DNA from: Adiantum capillus-veneris
Taxonomy: Eukaryota; Streptophyta; Polypodiopsida; Polypodiales; Pteridaceae
Length of the DNA stretch: 64,000 bases
NCBI GenBank assembly: GCA_014529385.2
Contig: CM043944.1
Span: 66,914,895 to 66,978,894 of the forward strand
Direction: 5' to 3'
Both the position numbers and the translations under genes were made by a program. Under the pieces are notes generated by a model. The model was not told where the DNA came from, did not search any database, and worked only from the letters and a program-made list of their open reading frames with translations. Positions 10,169 to 22,735 of this stretch are shown in pieces. Within the stretch, counting starts at the first letter, position 1, and every line of letters begins with the position of its first letter.

Positions 10169-12871
10169 TCATGTTCCAACTCCTCCTTAAGCTTCTCCAT
10201 TCCATAGCCTTCCAAGAATAGGCCACTCTTGTATTCTAGGGAACTTCTAGTTCTCTTCTCCCTTACATATACACATAGCATAAGCTATGAAGCTTTGAAC
10301 TTCATCTCCCCTTCATCCTTGGTCTCCTATTTCTAGGATTGCTAAGATTTACCTAATCTAGGGAAAGCTTACACTCCTTGTCCTTTGAGCATCCTACTTC
10401 CTAACAAGGATCTCTCTTTCTCTCTAATACTAGCCTCACTTTTCTTAGGGTATCCTTTCTCTTACCTTACCATCCTCTTCAAGACACTTGTAAGAGGATT
10501 CTCAAGGAGGTTTTGTAGAAAAATTCTCTGCTCCATTCCTTTGTGAAGGTCATCCATTTGAGGAAGATGAGGCAAACGCAAGAAGAAGAAGAAGGTCCAC
10601 CTCTTCAAAGCCCTCTCCCCTTCTCTACTACAAAATCCCTCTTATCAAGAAAGCGACCTAAAGAAGGTAAGTGCCTAAACTATGCTAGTCATGATAACAT
10701 TTATTTGGTTTAGTCTTAATCATTGTAGGATGTATAGGGAGAGAACATATACTTCCTTGAATGAATGAATGTGTTGTCAATCACTTAAGAACTTGCATAA
10801 GCACTTGTCAATCACTTAAGTACTTTCATAATCCTAAATAAGGATCCTTAATTGTTACTCACTTAGTACATTCATGATGCATAAGAAGACCATAACACTA
10901 CACTCACCTTGGAAGCACTTCATTCCATTTTAGAAGGTGAACACACAAGTACAAGAAAGAAGCTTAAGAGTAATGCACAAAGATAGGGTTTGAGCATTCA
11001 CACAATTGAATGAAATTTATCTTTTATTCTTAGAAGAAATGTCCCTCTCACATGGATTCCAAGATGGTAGATAGACTGGAAGCCTTATAGCACTTACACA
11101 ACCATACTTGATATTGCACTAAGGTAGTCATGACCATAATGTTAGGAAAGTTCAATGACTATACTCACTTGCATTCATTGTGTTCAACCAAAGTAGGAAA
11201 GGAAGCATTACAACCTTCTCCCAAACAGACTATTTGTCAAAGATGTTTCACATTGCATAATGCATTTCTAGCACTTTAATCGTTTTTTCTTATCTCTCAA
11301 TTTTGTTTTTATAGGATTTTCGGGGGGAGCAAGGGATGGCTCCTATGGAGATGCCCCGTAGGTGATCGGAATTGGAACTGCTTCCCGCTTCCATGGAGAT
11401 GACCCATGGCTTGCATTGGATGACAAAGGGGATTACATATTAGCTAGGAAAATCCGGGGTTAACAAAAAGGATGAAGTGAAACCAACTCGGACAACCTTT
11501 TGAAACACGTTGTTTTCTCTATGGGACATTATTTGAGTAAGTAAAAACAAAAAACTAGGAACTAAGAAGATTAACTCAAGGAAGGTAACCAAAATCTTTA
11601 CACTAGGATTCAAAAGAAATCCAAGATGTATTGGACATGGATAGCCCTAGCACAACATATTATAAGTTTGTGGGTGTGAAATTGTTTGAAATGAGTTGGA
11701 GAATGGAGAGAAGGCCAGCCCAGATGCGCCCTGTGCAAACTTGGTCCTGTCTGGCTAACTGATAACCGTTGGTTCATTTTCAAGCTCGGATTCATTCCAT
11801 ATCTTAGATTGGAATGAATGGGTGTGATGTCTCGGCCGGGTGAAGTACTCACGGAATCATTGAAAATCTGCCTAGTTCGGGTAGGCCTGATGCCAATGCA
11901 AAAGGAGATGTTTGGATGATCGAAGGGATCATGGATTTGGAAGGGAGATGTACCTTAATTAAGGAACTTGGCTGAATTGATTTTTAAAAAAAGGAAAATG
12001 AACTTGGAAAGGCTAGGAACCATAGGGCTATCCGGCTGATCCAAACCCATCCTGGATTGTGGCTCCAAGTTTCGATATAAATTTAAGGAATTTTAAGTAG
12101 AGATTATGTCTTTCCCACACTAAACTAAGCAACAAGAATTGTGTAAAGGAGCTACCGAGTTTGCGGCAGTGACCCTAGTCATCTGGGACCTGATGAGGGA
12201 GGATGACAAGGGTATAAGTGTGTTGCTTGTTTAGCTAGGATAACTAGCTATCTCTTAATTACTAAAGGAAGAATGAATTAAAATATTTAACAAAAGACCA
12301 AAGGCGGGAACATGCCAAATAAGTGTACCTTGTTGAGAGGATATGCAACAATTTACATGATCTTATGAAATGTTTGACTTGTTGTTGCTTGTCTTCATTG
12401 TTTATCGAATATGGTAGTAAGACCTCTGCAATGTACACTTACCGAAAGGTTCGGTGGGCAGGCGGACCTGGAGGGTTAGTTGGCCGAATATGATTACCAA
12501 TTTTTATGTTGTTCTCTTAAGAGTCTATTTGAGTGGAAAGTAACAACCTTCCTCTTAGGCGACTGTGATAACCGGCGTACTCGGCACTGATCGGGAAAAA
12601 GAAGTTGTCATCTTTGAACCAAGCAGGATCAATAGAGTGCTTCACTAGTTGGCCCTGGACAATAGCACACCCTACTCTGATGACTTCATTTTTGGGGAAC
12701 CAAGGAAATTCTACAAAATAGAGAAAGTTGAGAAAGAGAGGTTTGTTTTTCTCTCTCTTTCTTTTTTGAACCCCCTTGAGCTGGCATTGGAGGCAGGAAG
12801 AGTCCTGACTCAATGTTGGTCTCAAGTGGGAGGGATGTCTAGGTTTTAGGGGAAGCTAGACCCGGACATGG

Positions 12872-12872
<1 letters not shown>

Positions 12873-12964
<92 letters not shown>
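12873..12964. repeat. Compound (CT)n(AC)n microsatellite
   Basis: A CT run to 12906 passes directly into an AC run to 12964. Confidence 0.95.
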
Positions 12965-12967
<3 letters not shown>

Positions 12968-13587
12968 AAAGTATTTGAGTCAGGCATACATGCTAAGGTT
13001 CTTCCTATCAAAAAAGTTAATTTAGAATTCTATAAGGAGGTTACCTAAATACCCTCCTAGGTAACATCTTACACCATGTATTGTACATGGTTTAAAAACC
13101 ACATCCCAAAATTCCAACTCATGAGCAATAAATGACAGATTGAATGGTCCAAATCTCATCTGATTGCGATGTAGATTCACCCCACCAAGCGGACAACAAG
13201 AAAACATGACTAATTTGGACTTGCATGTCAAAGTGAAAACATGTGTGATTTATTCATGCAGTCTTGCAAAATAGCAAATTATAGGTCTCTATCTGATGAG
13301 TTCTATCCATTTATCACTCTTAAATCATCCTCTCGTTCAAATATTTAACAAAAAGCATAAAAATGAGCAACAAAGATAGAGTTTGCTCAAACGGCTTGCA
13401 AGTATTGAAACAACTAGGATCTAAACACTGATTGTATTTCAGCAGCACATACAATTGCAACAAATAAGTCATAAAAGGAAGCTTGAATCTACAACGAAAT
13501 TTTGTAAACTAGAGCTTTCACACAGATGTCTTTAAGATATAGTTCTCACTTGGCAAAAGTTGTACTCTTTATAAGATATTTTAATTT

Positions 13588-13750
13588 AGTTCGAAGAGGG
13601 TTAGACTTGCATCACCAAGGTGGTGGGTTCAACCCCCACTAAGCGCCCTTGGTGGTACCTTAAGCCAAAGGATGGTTCCGGGTTCGTCGCCTTGATGCAC
13701 GGTGTTGGTGGAATAAAAAAGCTGACTAGTTAACACCTTTGAAAAAAAAC
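13588..13750 (+). mobile_element. tRNA-derived SINE with 12-bp target duplication
   Basis: The 163-bp unit is bounded by the perfect direct repeat ATATTTTAATTT (13576-13587 and 13751-13762) and ends in an A-rich tail (GAAAAAAAAC). The head resembles a tRNA: a D-arm-like GGGTTAGAC and a T-arm-like GTGGGTTCAACCCCCAC. The latter holds a good RNA polymerase III B box (GGTTCAACCCC). SINEs are copied by LINE machinery, and tail plus target duplication is their hallmark. It lies in otherwise empty DNA. I cannot name the SINE family. Confidence 0.85.
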
Positions 13751-15170
13751 ATATTTTAATTTGGCTTCCGTACTTAGGGCTTTAAGATTGGCCTTGTTGT
13801 CTAGGATCATTTTGTAGATTCTAGCAAAGGTAGAAATTTAAAATCTACAAGTATTCAGGCCTTAAAGTGTGCAATTAGTGCCAAAATTGAGATCTACAAG
13901 TATTTCGACCTTAGAGTATGCACAATTAATGCAAAAATTGAGTAATGATTCAGGAAGAGTTCGCATGTGAAAATTGTTGTCATTGTGGGTAGTGTTAGAG
14001 TTGTCTGTTACCTTAGAATGCCTAATCAAGGGGATATGCAAAACAAGAAAAGCAAATTGTGAGGCGAAAGAGACTTTGCATTTGTGGCAAGATACAATAG
14101 TGCTCTATTCAATTTGGCATTGAAGCACTTCAAAACTTTTTGAGCTTTCCTTTCATATCCTTCGTTGTTGCTCCTAGACTCAAAGATTATGTTTTGCATT
14201 GGGTCTTGTAGCTCCACGGCTTGATAGGCCACAACTGTGCTTCAAAGATTATGACTAAGGGATTATCAACGATGGTTACACTATGCATTGAAGAACATAT
14301 CCATTGTTACCTTAAGGCATTTTTTTGGCATAGGTTACCCCTCTTTAACCCCACATCAAGGAGGTTAAGCTCACCTACAACCAAGTTCAACTCAACAATG
14401 CAATTTTGAAGTTATATTTATTCACCTTATCCATAATGCCCAACAAAGCATCCATTCTTAATATGCTGCAAAACAAAGAAAAAGAAAAAGTTTCAATGAC
14501 CCAACCATCAAACAAATTTTGCACTTAATGGGCATGCAACCACTTGCTCCTTTTAGTTATTTGTGTTGAAAACTTCACCTGTAATGTCACAAAACATACT
14601 TATGCTACATGGATCCTCCATTGCTAGGACTAACTTGTGGTTGGGGCCGTGCAACTTCCACCTCCTACATTGGTAGTTGCTCTCTTGTGGAGAGAGATAA
14701 TGAGAAATTAGAGTGAAGATTTGCCAATCTATCTAAGAAGTGTGATTATGCCAAAAATAAGGGATCAACACTCATCTCTTGCACCCTAGAAGGAAAAACC
14801 TCAATGCCTAAAGTGGAGATCTAGTAATTAAATCATGGTACCTAGAGATAGTTGGTACTAAACTTTGTTCATGGAAGAACAAAGGAGGATTGAACAACTT
14901 GAAAGAATTCAAGAACAAGCCAAGGAATTGCAACGAACTATTCTAAGAGAGCTTACATGCAATTATCTCTACCAGACCTTTGAAGACTTCGATATGCATG
15001 TGTGCACCTATTTCTATATATGTGGGCTACATACCAATGTAGACATATAATGTATGGCTCTATCAGCATTTTCAATGTATGTATATTATAGGGTGGGAGG
15101 GTAGTCATCTGCCAACCACACCCATTCCTCCCCATGTGGTAAGCCTCATCTCTATTTGTACAACCCATAG

Positions 15171-15171
<1 letters not shown>

Positions 15172-15214
<43 letters not shown>
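15172..15214. repeat. (CT)n microsatellite
   Basis: About 21 CT units. Confidence 0.95.
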
Positions 15215-15220
<6 letters not shown>

Positions 15221-16113
15221 TTTAATCATTAAAAAAGAGAGAAATATTCATATAGTTAAATTTCAATTTTAAAAAATTAACGTAAATGATATATCAATGT
15301 ATTTACACCAATTTACAGACATTAATTAACAATATCACCACTAAGATGTGGATTCCTCACCCCATCAATATTTTTCTCTCTCATTTCCCATTAATCAATG
15401 TATATATGTACATCTAAATCTATTAAATTATGGGTTCTCATTTTACGAATGTATGTATCTACAAACATATATACAAATTTAGCAAATATGATATTGGTAT
15501 ATATAATCATTGTATGTGGACTTAAAAATGTAAAGACATGGAATAGACATGTGTGTATATTTGCATTTCTTTATAAGTGATCTTTACCATGCTCACCAAC
15601 AGTGTTCTCAAAAGTATGTGTCACTTCATCCTTGAGTTGGTTCAAAAGTTGAAGTAGCCGGTTGCGAGGGTGGGGAAAGGAGTAAAATCCTCTTGAAATA
15701 TTAGAAAATAGTGTGAATTTGTGAAATTTTTGGTTTAATTTGCTCAAATTCCTCTTAGGAATATCTCCAAAGGAATTATTGGATGTTTCCAAGAATGACA
15801 TGTCCCAAACACCGTTCACCAATCAAAAGTTGCTTGTTTTGCATGGCTTATATCTCTCTTCCTAGCTTAAACTAGAATTGACCAAAGTCTTCCCTTTTCT
15901 TTCACATGTGTTTAACCAATTCTCCCATGTGTAAACCCATTCACACAACACACATCCCTCTCACTTTTGCTAAGGCATGCGTGGCGTAAGCAAAGGACTG
16001 CTATTGCTACCCCCTCTCTATATTGCCCTTATGCTCTCTCCATGAGTTTCCTTTCTCAATGAGATCCTTGCCCTCTCTCATAAGTTCCAAATAGTTAGTC
16101 TTTCACATATTAA

Positions 16114-16116
<3 letters not shown>

Positions 16117-16164
<48 letters not shown>
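16117..16164. repeat. (CT)n microsatellite
   Basis: About 24 CT units. Confidence 0.95.
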
Positions 16165-16167
<3 letters not shown>

Positions 16168-16949
16168 TAAGCAAAGAAACAACTCAATACCATATTGCAA
16201 TATTCTAGTGTGTGGCCATATTGCTCAAGTCCATGGGGACAACCACTTCTAAAGTGATAAATAGCTTGTCCAAGTTGAAAATTGATTAGTGAGGGAAACT
16301 CGCTAAATTTTTGGAAAATTTTAGGAGGTCAAGAACGTGTGTGTGTGTGTGTTTCTTTCTTGGCATGTAGGAGTTACGTACCAGCATGTATCCCACTAGG
16401 CCCTATGATGGACTCATTCCTTGGCTCGCTCCCACAAAAATATAGTGTTGTAGCATTTTATGTAGTATTTATCTCAAAGATTTGTTAAGGTAAAATCTTT
16501 CTTTTCATTTTTGTCTTGTTGTTTGCTTGCATTCATCATCCATAAACCATATTGTGGTGTAATTACCCTTGGAGTAAATTCCTTTTCAAATTTGAAGAGT
16601 AATGTTTGGCACTATATATTACTTCTACATAGTGCATTTGACACCTCTAAAATGTTGGTTACGTGGAAAAAGTGCCATTTACGTCTATGGACCACTTTTT
16701 GTACTTTGCAAGGGCCATTTCTTTATAGAAACTTCTAATATTTTGAAGTACTAGATGTAGTTCTGAGCTACCATATACACCTATACACAATCTATCACTA
16801 TTTCATTTAATGAGTTTGTTGAGAACAATGCGCTATGAGATCTTATATTACTTACCTTTTCAAATACTAATTATCGTTGCTAGGTATTATAAAATTCTCT
16901 TATTTTGTACATAGCTCTATGAAATTCTATATAGTTTTGCATTGATATA

Positions 16950-17215
16950 TAGGTTTTTGTGGAGGATAGCAATGTACTGTTATATAGAGATATAGCATTG
17001 TGTACTACTATATATATTGTGCAAAGCTATATAGCTATATAGCACTGTGTAATGCTACATAGCCTTTGTGTAGAGCTATATAGCTATATAGCACTTTGTA
17101 ATGCTACATAGCTTTTGTGCAGAGCTATATAACTATTTAGCTATATAACAACACTGTGTATTGCTACATAAATTTTGTGCAGATCTATATAGCACTATTT
17201 TATTCATTATAGCGG
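16950..17215. repeat. AT-rich degenerate tandem array
   Basis: Repeats of GCTATATAGCAC, GTAATGCTACATAGC and TTTTGTGCAGAGC type, with units of about 50-60 bp, three to four imperfect copies. It resembles the larger array at 31400-32420. Confidence 0.6.
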
Positions 17216-17429
17216 TTGAAGTGAACCATTCTTATAGAGATGTATAGCATTTTTTAGTTCCATATGCATTGTTGACATCTAGATGGTATTATCTAGTGAT
17301 ATATACTAGAATATTTAAAGCATTGGTAATCTAGAGATAGATGCAGTGTGTTAGTGGTACGAATTTCTAAACTTGAACATTAGCTGTCTTGATGATCATG
17401 TTGTGCGATTTGGCCAAATTGTTTTGCAG

Positions 17430-18158
17430 ACTGAATTCTACTTCAGATTAAAGCATGTCAACTGGAACTCAATCTAGGACAATGCTCTTTTGAGAAGTAC
17501 AAACCTTTTTCTATGAAGAAAATGAAAGACTTTAACACATGTTGTTGCCAAGCTCATGTTCAAATGTTGTACTTGAAAGAGGCAGTCAATTATGTCAGGT
17601 CATAGGGATTTGGCTACCGTGGCACAGCTTGTAAATGTACTAGACAATGCAAGTTCTGCTATATGACAGATGGCGATGAAGAATGCTCAGTAGGAATACG
17701 CCTATATAAATGAATCACACAGTTGTGAAAAGAATGCGTGTGTAAGAAGCCCGACGGTAAACTTTACCATAAACTAACCTGCTTAAGGGCACATGTAAGT
17801 CATGCGGGATGATCAGGTGGGAGATGTGTGTTTTTGAAAAGAACATAGTGCAACTACCAACAAGTTATGCCTTGTTAAAGTTTTTTTATATGTGGAGCAT
17901 AGTGATAAGAAGGAAAACTTGGGAAAGCATCTTGGGTTGCAGCAATAGCTGCTACCAACCAGTGAGATGTTGAAGCTTTCAAAAACACATACAAAGAATT
18001 CCATTTTACAAAATTTCAGATATAGCTGGCAGGTAAATCAATTTCAATGCTGCATCGATCACTCTCTTTTTGATGTTTTTGTGTCGGTCGTTGACTTTGC
18101 TGAAAAATACTCTCTCAAAGAGCATATTGAAGTACAATCACAACATTGGCATACCAAC
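17430..18158 (+). pseudogene. Degenerate conserved ORF, 5' part (interrupted by gypsy-1)
   Basis: The best preserved piece is the open frame 17967-18158, ending FAEKYSLKEHIEVQ-SQHWHTN; the next codon is the TGA supplied by the retrotransposon LTR. Upstream to about 17430 only scattered coding remnants with many stops remain. The frame resumes at 26943 after the gypsy element. I do not recognise a named family. The joined product has features I associate with multi-copy transposase-like or otherwise uncharacterised ORFs (a His-Trp pair, then a HHN/SDG block). Function is unknown. Confidence 0.5.
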
Positions 18159-19706
18159 TGATGGGGGCTTTTCACAAGCCAAGCTCCCATACCCCTCTTC
18201 TCTCGTCCCCACCCCATGAAAACCCCTCTTAGGGAGGGAGTGATAAAAGGCATTGGGAAAAGTAAGAAAAAAATAAAGTATGATTATGTAAATATATAAG
18301 AAAGGTAAAATAGGCCACCTCATGCCTGCGGGGTAGCCCATCCCCACCTTGCCTCCTTTTTCTTCACTGTTGCCCCGCCGGGTGTCCCTTTTCCTCTCCT
18401 CCACTCAAAAGGTCAACCCCCCCTCTCTTCCCCTTGTCCTTTCTCCTTTCTCTCTCCCCTCAAGATACCCCACCTCTCACCAATAATGCATTATAACTCA
18501 CCAATAATGCACCCTAACTCACATGCAACTTACCCTATCTTCCAAAATAGTATACCCCACCCCCTCTTTCTCTCTCCTATCATATCCCATGACCCAAATA
18601 CCCCCCTCTCTCTCTAAAGGGCACCATGTCTCTTGTCTTGTAGCTAAATAACCTCCCCCACACTCACACACACTCAGTTTCACTGAAAAAGGCGCCCACA
18701 GACCCATCCCCACCCGGTGGTTACCTGATTTTTCTTGTGTTCACACACATCTGCACACAGATTCACCTCTGAACACACTGCCCTCTCTCCCCTCTTGTAA
18801 TTACTTTATTCTCCATGTCACCTCTCACTTTTTTTCATCAACCCATCTCTCTCTCTTAGTCTCTCTCTCATGAGACTGCTGTTCTGGCACATATACACAC
18901 AGCCAGACAAGTGGGGCCCACAGTCACATGGCCTATGTAGATAATGATTTCTTCATTTCTCAATTCTAGAATTTCTCCCCCCTCCTCCCCTATATAAGGA
19001 GGGGTCACCATCACACTAAACACACACACCATCACCAAAGAGTACACTATGCACTGTGTGTGCCTAGTGCACACACACACACCCACACCATCACCATCAC
19101 CGCAATCACCATGCTCGTCTTGAGCATGACCTCTACACCCTTGGGCTATGGAAGATGAAGGGAAACTAAATGAAGGATGATGGGCATAACCCTCGTGCGA
19201 GTCTTCGCCATCAACTCCCACCTATCCGCCATGTGCTCTACCACGCTCTCCCTTCTCATTCTCCTACCCTATGCTCCCCATTTCATCTCCTTATTCTCTA
19301 AATAAAGCTTGAGGTTTTGTGAGTATGTTTTCTTGCAATGTTTTGCCCATGTGAGGTGTGCGGAATCGTCGCCTAGTCTTGTGTTTGGAGTGAGCTTGTG
19401 TATGTGTGAAGGGTGTGCGGATTCGCCATCCTTTTGTGGTGCCTAAGTACTAAGCCGCTATACCCCCTCCCTCACCCTCTCTCTCTCTCTCTCACTTGAT
19501 CTCATTCCCTTTCCTCTTCATCATTACTCCCAAGCATCCATCTCTCTTGGATGAAAACTTTGTTATGGTGGTGTGTTTTTTACGTCCTAGCCGCTGAAGC
19601 TAGGTGGTGCCCCCTGTTTGCTTTACCATGACAGGCTCGAGGCGCGCCATTCGGTCCCCGGTGTTTTAGAGGTCGTCGGGGTTCGGGGTTCGCTTTGCTC
19701 CCGTCA
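18159..19706 (+). repeat. gypsy-1 left LTR (1548 bp)
   Basis: Begins TGATGGGGGC and ends TTGCTCCCGTCA. It contains a TATA box (TATATAA, 18991-18997) inside a near-palindromic CCCCTATATAAGGAGGGG, and AATAAA near 19301. The sequence is very C/T-rich. ORFs on its minus strand recur in the right LTR and are not genes. Confidence 0.93.
18991..18997 (+). promoter_or_regulatory. TATA box in gypsy-1 left LTR
   Basis: TATATAA framed by C- and G-runs; the same site is kept in the right LTR at 26228-26234. It would set the element's transcription start about 30 bp downstream. Confidence 0.7.
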
Positions 19707-19708
19707 TT

Positions 19709-19725
19709 TGGTGCCCCCACTGAGG
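19709..19725 (+). other. gypsy-1 primer-binding site
   Basis: TGGTGCCCCCACTGAGG starts two bases after the LTR terminus. This is the expected position for the tRNA primer match. I did not identify the tRNA species. Confidence 0.65.
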
Positions 19726-19779
19726 ATCTTTTCATGAAACCCTTCAGTTTACAAGACTGAAACCCCTAAACTATTGTGA

Positions 19780-20481
19780 ATGGATGAATGGCTAGCAGGA
19801 TTTGCTAATTGGACGACAGAAGAAGAAGAGCTCCAAGCACAACTAGACGAACTCCGCATCTCCATCGAAGATCGAGTGCCAGGCGTAACGGTAATCGATT
19901 TGCAGTGGGAGAGTCAAACAACACGCCAAACCCAGTGGATATACATAGGCCAAGTGCCAAGAATAAGAAGGAGAAGGTCGAAACTATGTCCGCAACCTAC
20001 AACCAACCCACAACAACAAAATGGAAGGAGCTCTACACAATAGAGAATCAACACTATTCTACTTTGAGAATCGGGTAACTCAAGTCAGTGAGGTAATTAT
20101 CACAGTCAGTTTTCAAGTCGCACCTGATGCTGCAGCACAGATAACGGAAGCATTGGCTCACACTCTCACTAGAGAAACTAGGGATCTACTGAGTTTGTTT
20201 CAGGAAAGAACACCACCCTCTCCCACAAGCTTGGACAGTGACTAAGCACCTCTAAGCTTCACATGAATCAGTACAACCTACCTCAATACAGATCACACAT
20301 ACCAACCCGTGTACGCTCAATCAAGGTAATACTGGATTTGAAGGCTCACTACCAGCACGTCATTGACACCATGCCGGGTGGGGAGCGGTTTTTGGAGGTT
20401 CTGGCATCAGATCAACCATTTGTCTTACCTTTGGTACAAGGCAATGTACCGTTTGAAGTTTTAATCTATGTCCTAGTATAA
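19780..20481 (+). pseudogene. Pre-gag leader region of gypsy-1 with broken short ORFs
   Basis: Three overlapping or adjacent plus-strand ORFs (19780-20043, 20021-20245, 20263-20481) fill the space between primer site and gag. The first starts MDEWLAGFANWTTEEEEL and has a charged helix; the last contains DTMPGGERFLEVLASDQ. They lie in different frames and may be one decayed leader ORF. No domain is recognised. Confidence 0.35.
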
Positions 20482-20563
20482 GAGGGTATACACGCCTCCT
20501 TGTAAAGAAGAAAAAACTTTTGCAAGTTAAGCAGTGTGTCTTTCTAGCTCTCTCTCAGTAATC

Positions 20564-22735
20564 ATGGCAAGTGTAGCATTTCCAACATTTAAAGGAAAGA
20601 AGGGGGAGGATTTGGTAACAGACTTCCTAGATGACTTTGAAGTAGCATGTGTAGTGAGCAACAAAGATACGGATGAATCACGGGTTAGAATCTTTAAGCG
20701 TCTCATGAAGCTAGAAGCTAGATCATGGTACAATGCACTTCCACAAGCAACCAAGGATGACTGGGAACCCTTAAAAACCGCTTTTAAGAGGCGCTTTGGG
20801 GGAGGTACCACTTCAGAAAAGTTGTGGGACAAGTTGAGAGACTTGAAGCAGGAGGGTCTTTTAGAATATGCCACCTATGAGTCCAAATTTGTGGATTTGT
20901 GGGAACGGTGGGTTGAGTCACTGGCTAGGGGGGAAGCTGCACCCGATTTCCTAAAAAAGGATTGGTTCACGCATGGCTTATGGACGCTTCTCAAGGAGAA
21001 GGTGAAAGGTAGATTCCCGGCTACGTACGAGTTAGCCGTTGAGATTTCTCGCCTTTAAGACAAGAAGCTGCGAATGAAAGCCAAAGAAACCGAGTCAACA
21101 GAATCAGGAACATCGCGTCGACCAGCAACTATGACAACCACCATTCCACCACCACCACTGGCTCTTGGGGTAAGAGATGACCAACAAGATATGTTGACCC
21201 ATATTACTGACCAACTGCAGAATTTGTCTGTTCACTTAATACAACAAGGGAGGAGTCAAGAAAGAGATCAAGACCCTGGAAGAGCACGACGACAAAACAG
21301 GGAGTATCATTGCTACAACTGCGGAGAAGACGGTCACGGTATGTACTACTGTCCCAAACCACGACAAAACTATAATAGAGGAGGTAGGAGGAACCAATTG
21401 TCACCCCCTAGAGAAAGAACACCCCCACCCCGAGCACCACCCCCACCAACACAAATTCTACGTCCACCCCAGACACCACTACAAGCATCCATCCCACCTC
21501 TTCCACCAGCCTCACCACCTGATCGCCCTGTAAACATCATAAGGCTAGAAGAGAAAGGAAAAGCCATAGTAGTGGATCCACCTAGAGCAAAGGAGAGGGA
21601 CAAGGGTAAGGAGAAGGTAACCTTTTTAGAACCACTTGAAGCCATGACTGTGAAAAGAGCTAGGAGGGAGAAAGCTACACAATCAGATGATGAGAGAAGC
21701 ATGAGAGGAGAAACTAGCAAGAGGCCATCCAGGCCACGACGGAAATTGGGCATCACCGACTTCCAGCTAGGGGAAAGTTCTAAGCCCTATGATCTAACAT
21801 TGGATGTGGCAGAGCAAGGACCGAAGATTACATGGCCACAACTGCTACATCTTGCACCAAAAGTAAGGCGACAATGGTCTAAAATGGTAAGTACAAGACG
21901 CTCGAAAACAAAGAAGGCCGGAGCAATTTCGGGATGCAACATGGATGGCATCCTTCCAATTGTCGACGTAAACATAAAAGGAAAGAGGGTTGGAAACACC
22001 TACATTGATGGAGGTGCACAAATCTATGTAATGAGCGAAGCTATGATGCTTCGATTAGGGCTCGAGGTTGACAAGCCTTCTCCATGCAAGGCAAAGATGG
22101 CAAACAACACAAAACTAAAGTGTGTGGGTGTGGTAAGTGCCGTGAAAATCAAAGCTTTCAACACTGAGGTAGAGGTAGATGTTTTTGTAATGCCTACTAA
22201 GGGGGAGGGCTATCCACTAATTTTGGGAAGGCCATGGTTGATGGCCATGAAGGCAAAACAGGACTGGGGTACTGGCCTTCTACGCATGACCGGTAAGAAA
22301 GGGGAGACAATCTACTACGACATGAGGATTGGCAAGCAGAAGCAAATGAATCTGGAAACATCGGCAGATGAAACCACTAGCGAATCTTTCAGTTCTGAGG
22401 AGGAGACCACATCCACCGACGAAAGTGACAGTTCCATTGATGTGATGGGTATCATTATGAAGGATCCACAAAGGGTAATCACAACTGGTGATCCATCACC
22501 AAAAGGGCAACCCAATGAAGAGGAGAGCAAATCACCTGGCCTAGGAGGAAGTAGGTTGAAGGGTATGTTGTCTACGGAATTAACACTTGAGGAGAAAGAT
22601 AGTTTTTTGCAAATGTTGATGGGATTTCTTAACCTGTTCATTGACAACTATGAAAGAATCACAGGCATTACAGTGGTGGAACATCATATTAAGCTGAAGG
22701 AAGGGGTAAAACCAGTTGTGCAAAAGCTACGATGA
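20564..22735 (+). pseudogene. gypsy-1 gag and protease
   Basis: Gag forms the particle; the aspartic protease cleaves the polyprotein. The likely start is ATG at 20564 (MASVAFPTF), which fits the start of the related minus-strand copy better than the upstream ATG at 20534. Capsid-like residues include LEARSWYNALP and the F-x-W region. A TAA at 21056-21058 interrupts the gag. The following open frame has a proline-rich stretch and an intact CCHC zinc knuckle (CYNCGEDGHGMYYC, about 21309-21350). The protease active site reads IDGGAQ (about 22005), and a late ILGRPWL block follows. The frame ends in TGA (22733-22735) where the sister copy has Arg, consistent with CGA to TGA. Confidence 0.88.

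Larger units (their letters stand above)
9074..13575. other. Intergenic, no recognisable gene
   Basis: The stretch contains low-complexity arrays (9410-9835), a short AC run (10131-10167), and CT/AC microsatellites (12873-12964). ORFs of about 60-100 codons here (for example minus strand 12825-12517) show no family motif that I know. A block near 11310-11420 with CGGGGGGAGCAAGG may be an old retroelement leader, but no LTR pair or coding domain supports that. Confidence 0.5.
13763..17430. other. Intergenic, AT-rich, no supported gene
   Basis: The stretch contains CT microsatellites at 15172-15214 and 16117-16164. A 61-codon plus-strand ORF at 14865-15050 starts with a charged heptad-like stretch (EEQRRIEQLERIQEQAKEL) that would form a coiled coil. 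It has no context and may be chance. Nothing else is recognisable before the AT-rich array. Confidence 0.45.

Noticed and set aside
12517-12825. 102-codon minus-strand ORF as a gene
   Set aside because: No recognisable domain, no splice or repeat context, and length within chance expectation for this composition.
13588-13750. Functional tRNA gene
   Set aside because: The tRNA-like head lacks a proper acceptor stem, and the unit has an A-rich tail and target duplications, so it is a SINE.
18138-18404. Minus-strand ORF repeated at 25641-25414 (MEERKRDTRRGN...)
   Set aside because: It recurs because it lies in the two gypsy-1 LTRs; no domain and no independent copy outside the LTRs.
18868-19221. 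Minus-strand ORF of 117 codons with a copy at 26460-26105
   Set aside because: Also LTR sequence read antisense; G/C-rich repeats such as CACACACC generate it.
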